Below, in pieces: positions 39,573-40,000 of a DNA stretch of 40,000 nt. The stretch spans positions 1,845,001-1,885,000 of the forward strand of contig NZ_CP011389.1 of NCBI RefSeq assembly GCF_001007995.1, read 5' to 3'. Below the pieces are notes generated by a model, which worked only from the letters and a program-made list of their open reading frames with translations, made no database searches and was not told the origin of the DNA. How positions within the stretch are numbered: position 1 is the first letter of the stretch; every line of letters begins with the position of its first letter. The translations under genes were made by a program, and so were the position numbers. This DNA comes from Deinococcus soli (ex Cha et al. 2016). Lineage in GTDB: Bacteria; Deinococcota; Deinococci; Deinococcales; Deinococcaceae.

Positions 39573-40000
39573 TCAGATGCTGGGCTTGCGGCGGTCCCCG
39601 ACGAAACTCGCGACGAGCAGCAGCAGGGTGCCTAGGACCACGCACGAGTCGGCGATGTTGAAGATCGGGAAGTTCCCGGCGTTCAGGGCCTGTGTGATGC
39701 CGCTCAGCAGCGGCGAGTGGATCATGTCCGTCACCTTGCCCTGCCGCAGGCCGTCAATGGCGTTCCCGATGGCCCCGGCGGCGATCATGCTCAGCGTGAC
39801 GCTCAGCAGGCGCGGCTGTGGACGCACCAGCAGGTACACCAGGATGCCCAGGCCGATCACGAGGCGACCCAGGGCCAGCGGCGCGGCGCTGCCGCTGAAC
39901 ATGCTCCAGGCGGCGCCGGTGTTGAAGGTCAGCACCCAGTCGATCAGGCCCGGAATGAACGGGCGGGCCGGGAGGCCCTCCTGCAGGTTCGCGAGCGCCC
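39573..40000 (-). CDS. lspA: Lipoprotein signal peptidase (5' end outside window)
   Basis: Aspartyl protease of the inner membrane that cleaves signal peptides of diacylglyceryl-modified prolipoproteins. At least 141 residues are visible and the N-terminus continues past the right edge. The catalytic Asp pair lies in [19 protein letters not shown] and [16 protein letters not shown], and upstream sequence includes [22 protein letters not shown], the conserved NTGAAWSM block. Four membrane segments are expected; three are visible. Confidence 0.92.
   Translation of the reverse strand, partial: ALANLQEGLPARPFIPGLIDWVLTFNTGAAWSMFSGSAAPLALGRLVIGLGILVYLLVRPQPRLLSVTLSMIAAGAIGNAIDGLRQGKVTDMIHSPLLSGITQALNAGNFPIFNIADSCVVLGTLLLLVASFVGDRRKPSI

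Overview
The window is GC-rich bacterial chromosome (my estimate is close to 70% G+C) from a member of the Deinococcota, most likely the genus Deinococcus. The supporting signs are a glutaminyl-tRNA synthetase with a C-terminal YqeY-like tail, a DUF5693-csaB pair as used for SLH-type cell-wall anchoring, and a very high share of genes that look leaderless (a TANNNT -10 box 6-8 nt before the start codon). No rRNA, CRISPR array, insertion sequence or prophage block is visible. Gene content is mainly core metabolism, with a few accessory islands.

Layout. 1-2162: osmoprotectant ABC transporter (permease cut by the left edge, plus binding protein) and a stand-alone Lrp/AsnC effector-domain protein. 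2214-3999: a large Pro/Ala/Glu-rich protein with an E3-binding domain and a degenerate E2 core. 4269-9024: leucine-dehydrogenase-like protein and uridine kinase in one operon, then DUF5693 and csaB in another. 9078-13966: thioesterase, DUF2231, an exported hypothetical, surE, a LysM-M23 peptidase operon and truA. 14001-17473: methyltransferase, C39-peptidase-like protein, cytochrome P450 and a divergent winged-helix regulator. 17531-24976: carbamoylputrescine amidase, threonine synthase, a split DUF3592-like gene, DsbA/HCCA-like and VOC proteins, a tandem-GNAT protein, a zinc-ribbon protein and agmatine deiminase. 25139-29734: glnS, a DUF350-like membrane protein, a GNAT protein and a TPR protein. 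29879-32846: accessory island with an unknown protein, an HtrA-like protease, a holin-like membrane protein and a divergent LexA/CI-type (XRE + S24) regulator. 32903-40000: housekeeping genes including rpsO, tRNA-Leu, SRP RNA, carbonic anhydrase, an M29 aminopeptidase, tRNA-Pro, thrB, a GlsB-like protein, rpmB and lspA (cut by the right edge).

Genes that work together but are not co-transcribed: thrB and thrC (last two steps of threonine synthesis), and aguA and aguB (agmatine to putrescine). The strongest candidates for something new are (a) the XRE-S24 regulator facing a holin-like/HtrA operon across a consensus promoter that carries a palindromic operator in its spacer, (b) the E3-binding-domain/pseudo-E2 protein, and (c) a family of structured dispersed repeats (four copies), one of which sits in the P450 leader and folds over its start codon while another encodes the C-terminus of a methyltransferase. 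All product names come from reading translated sequence by eye, with no database search.
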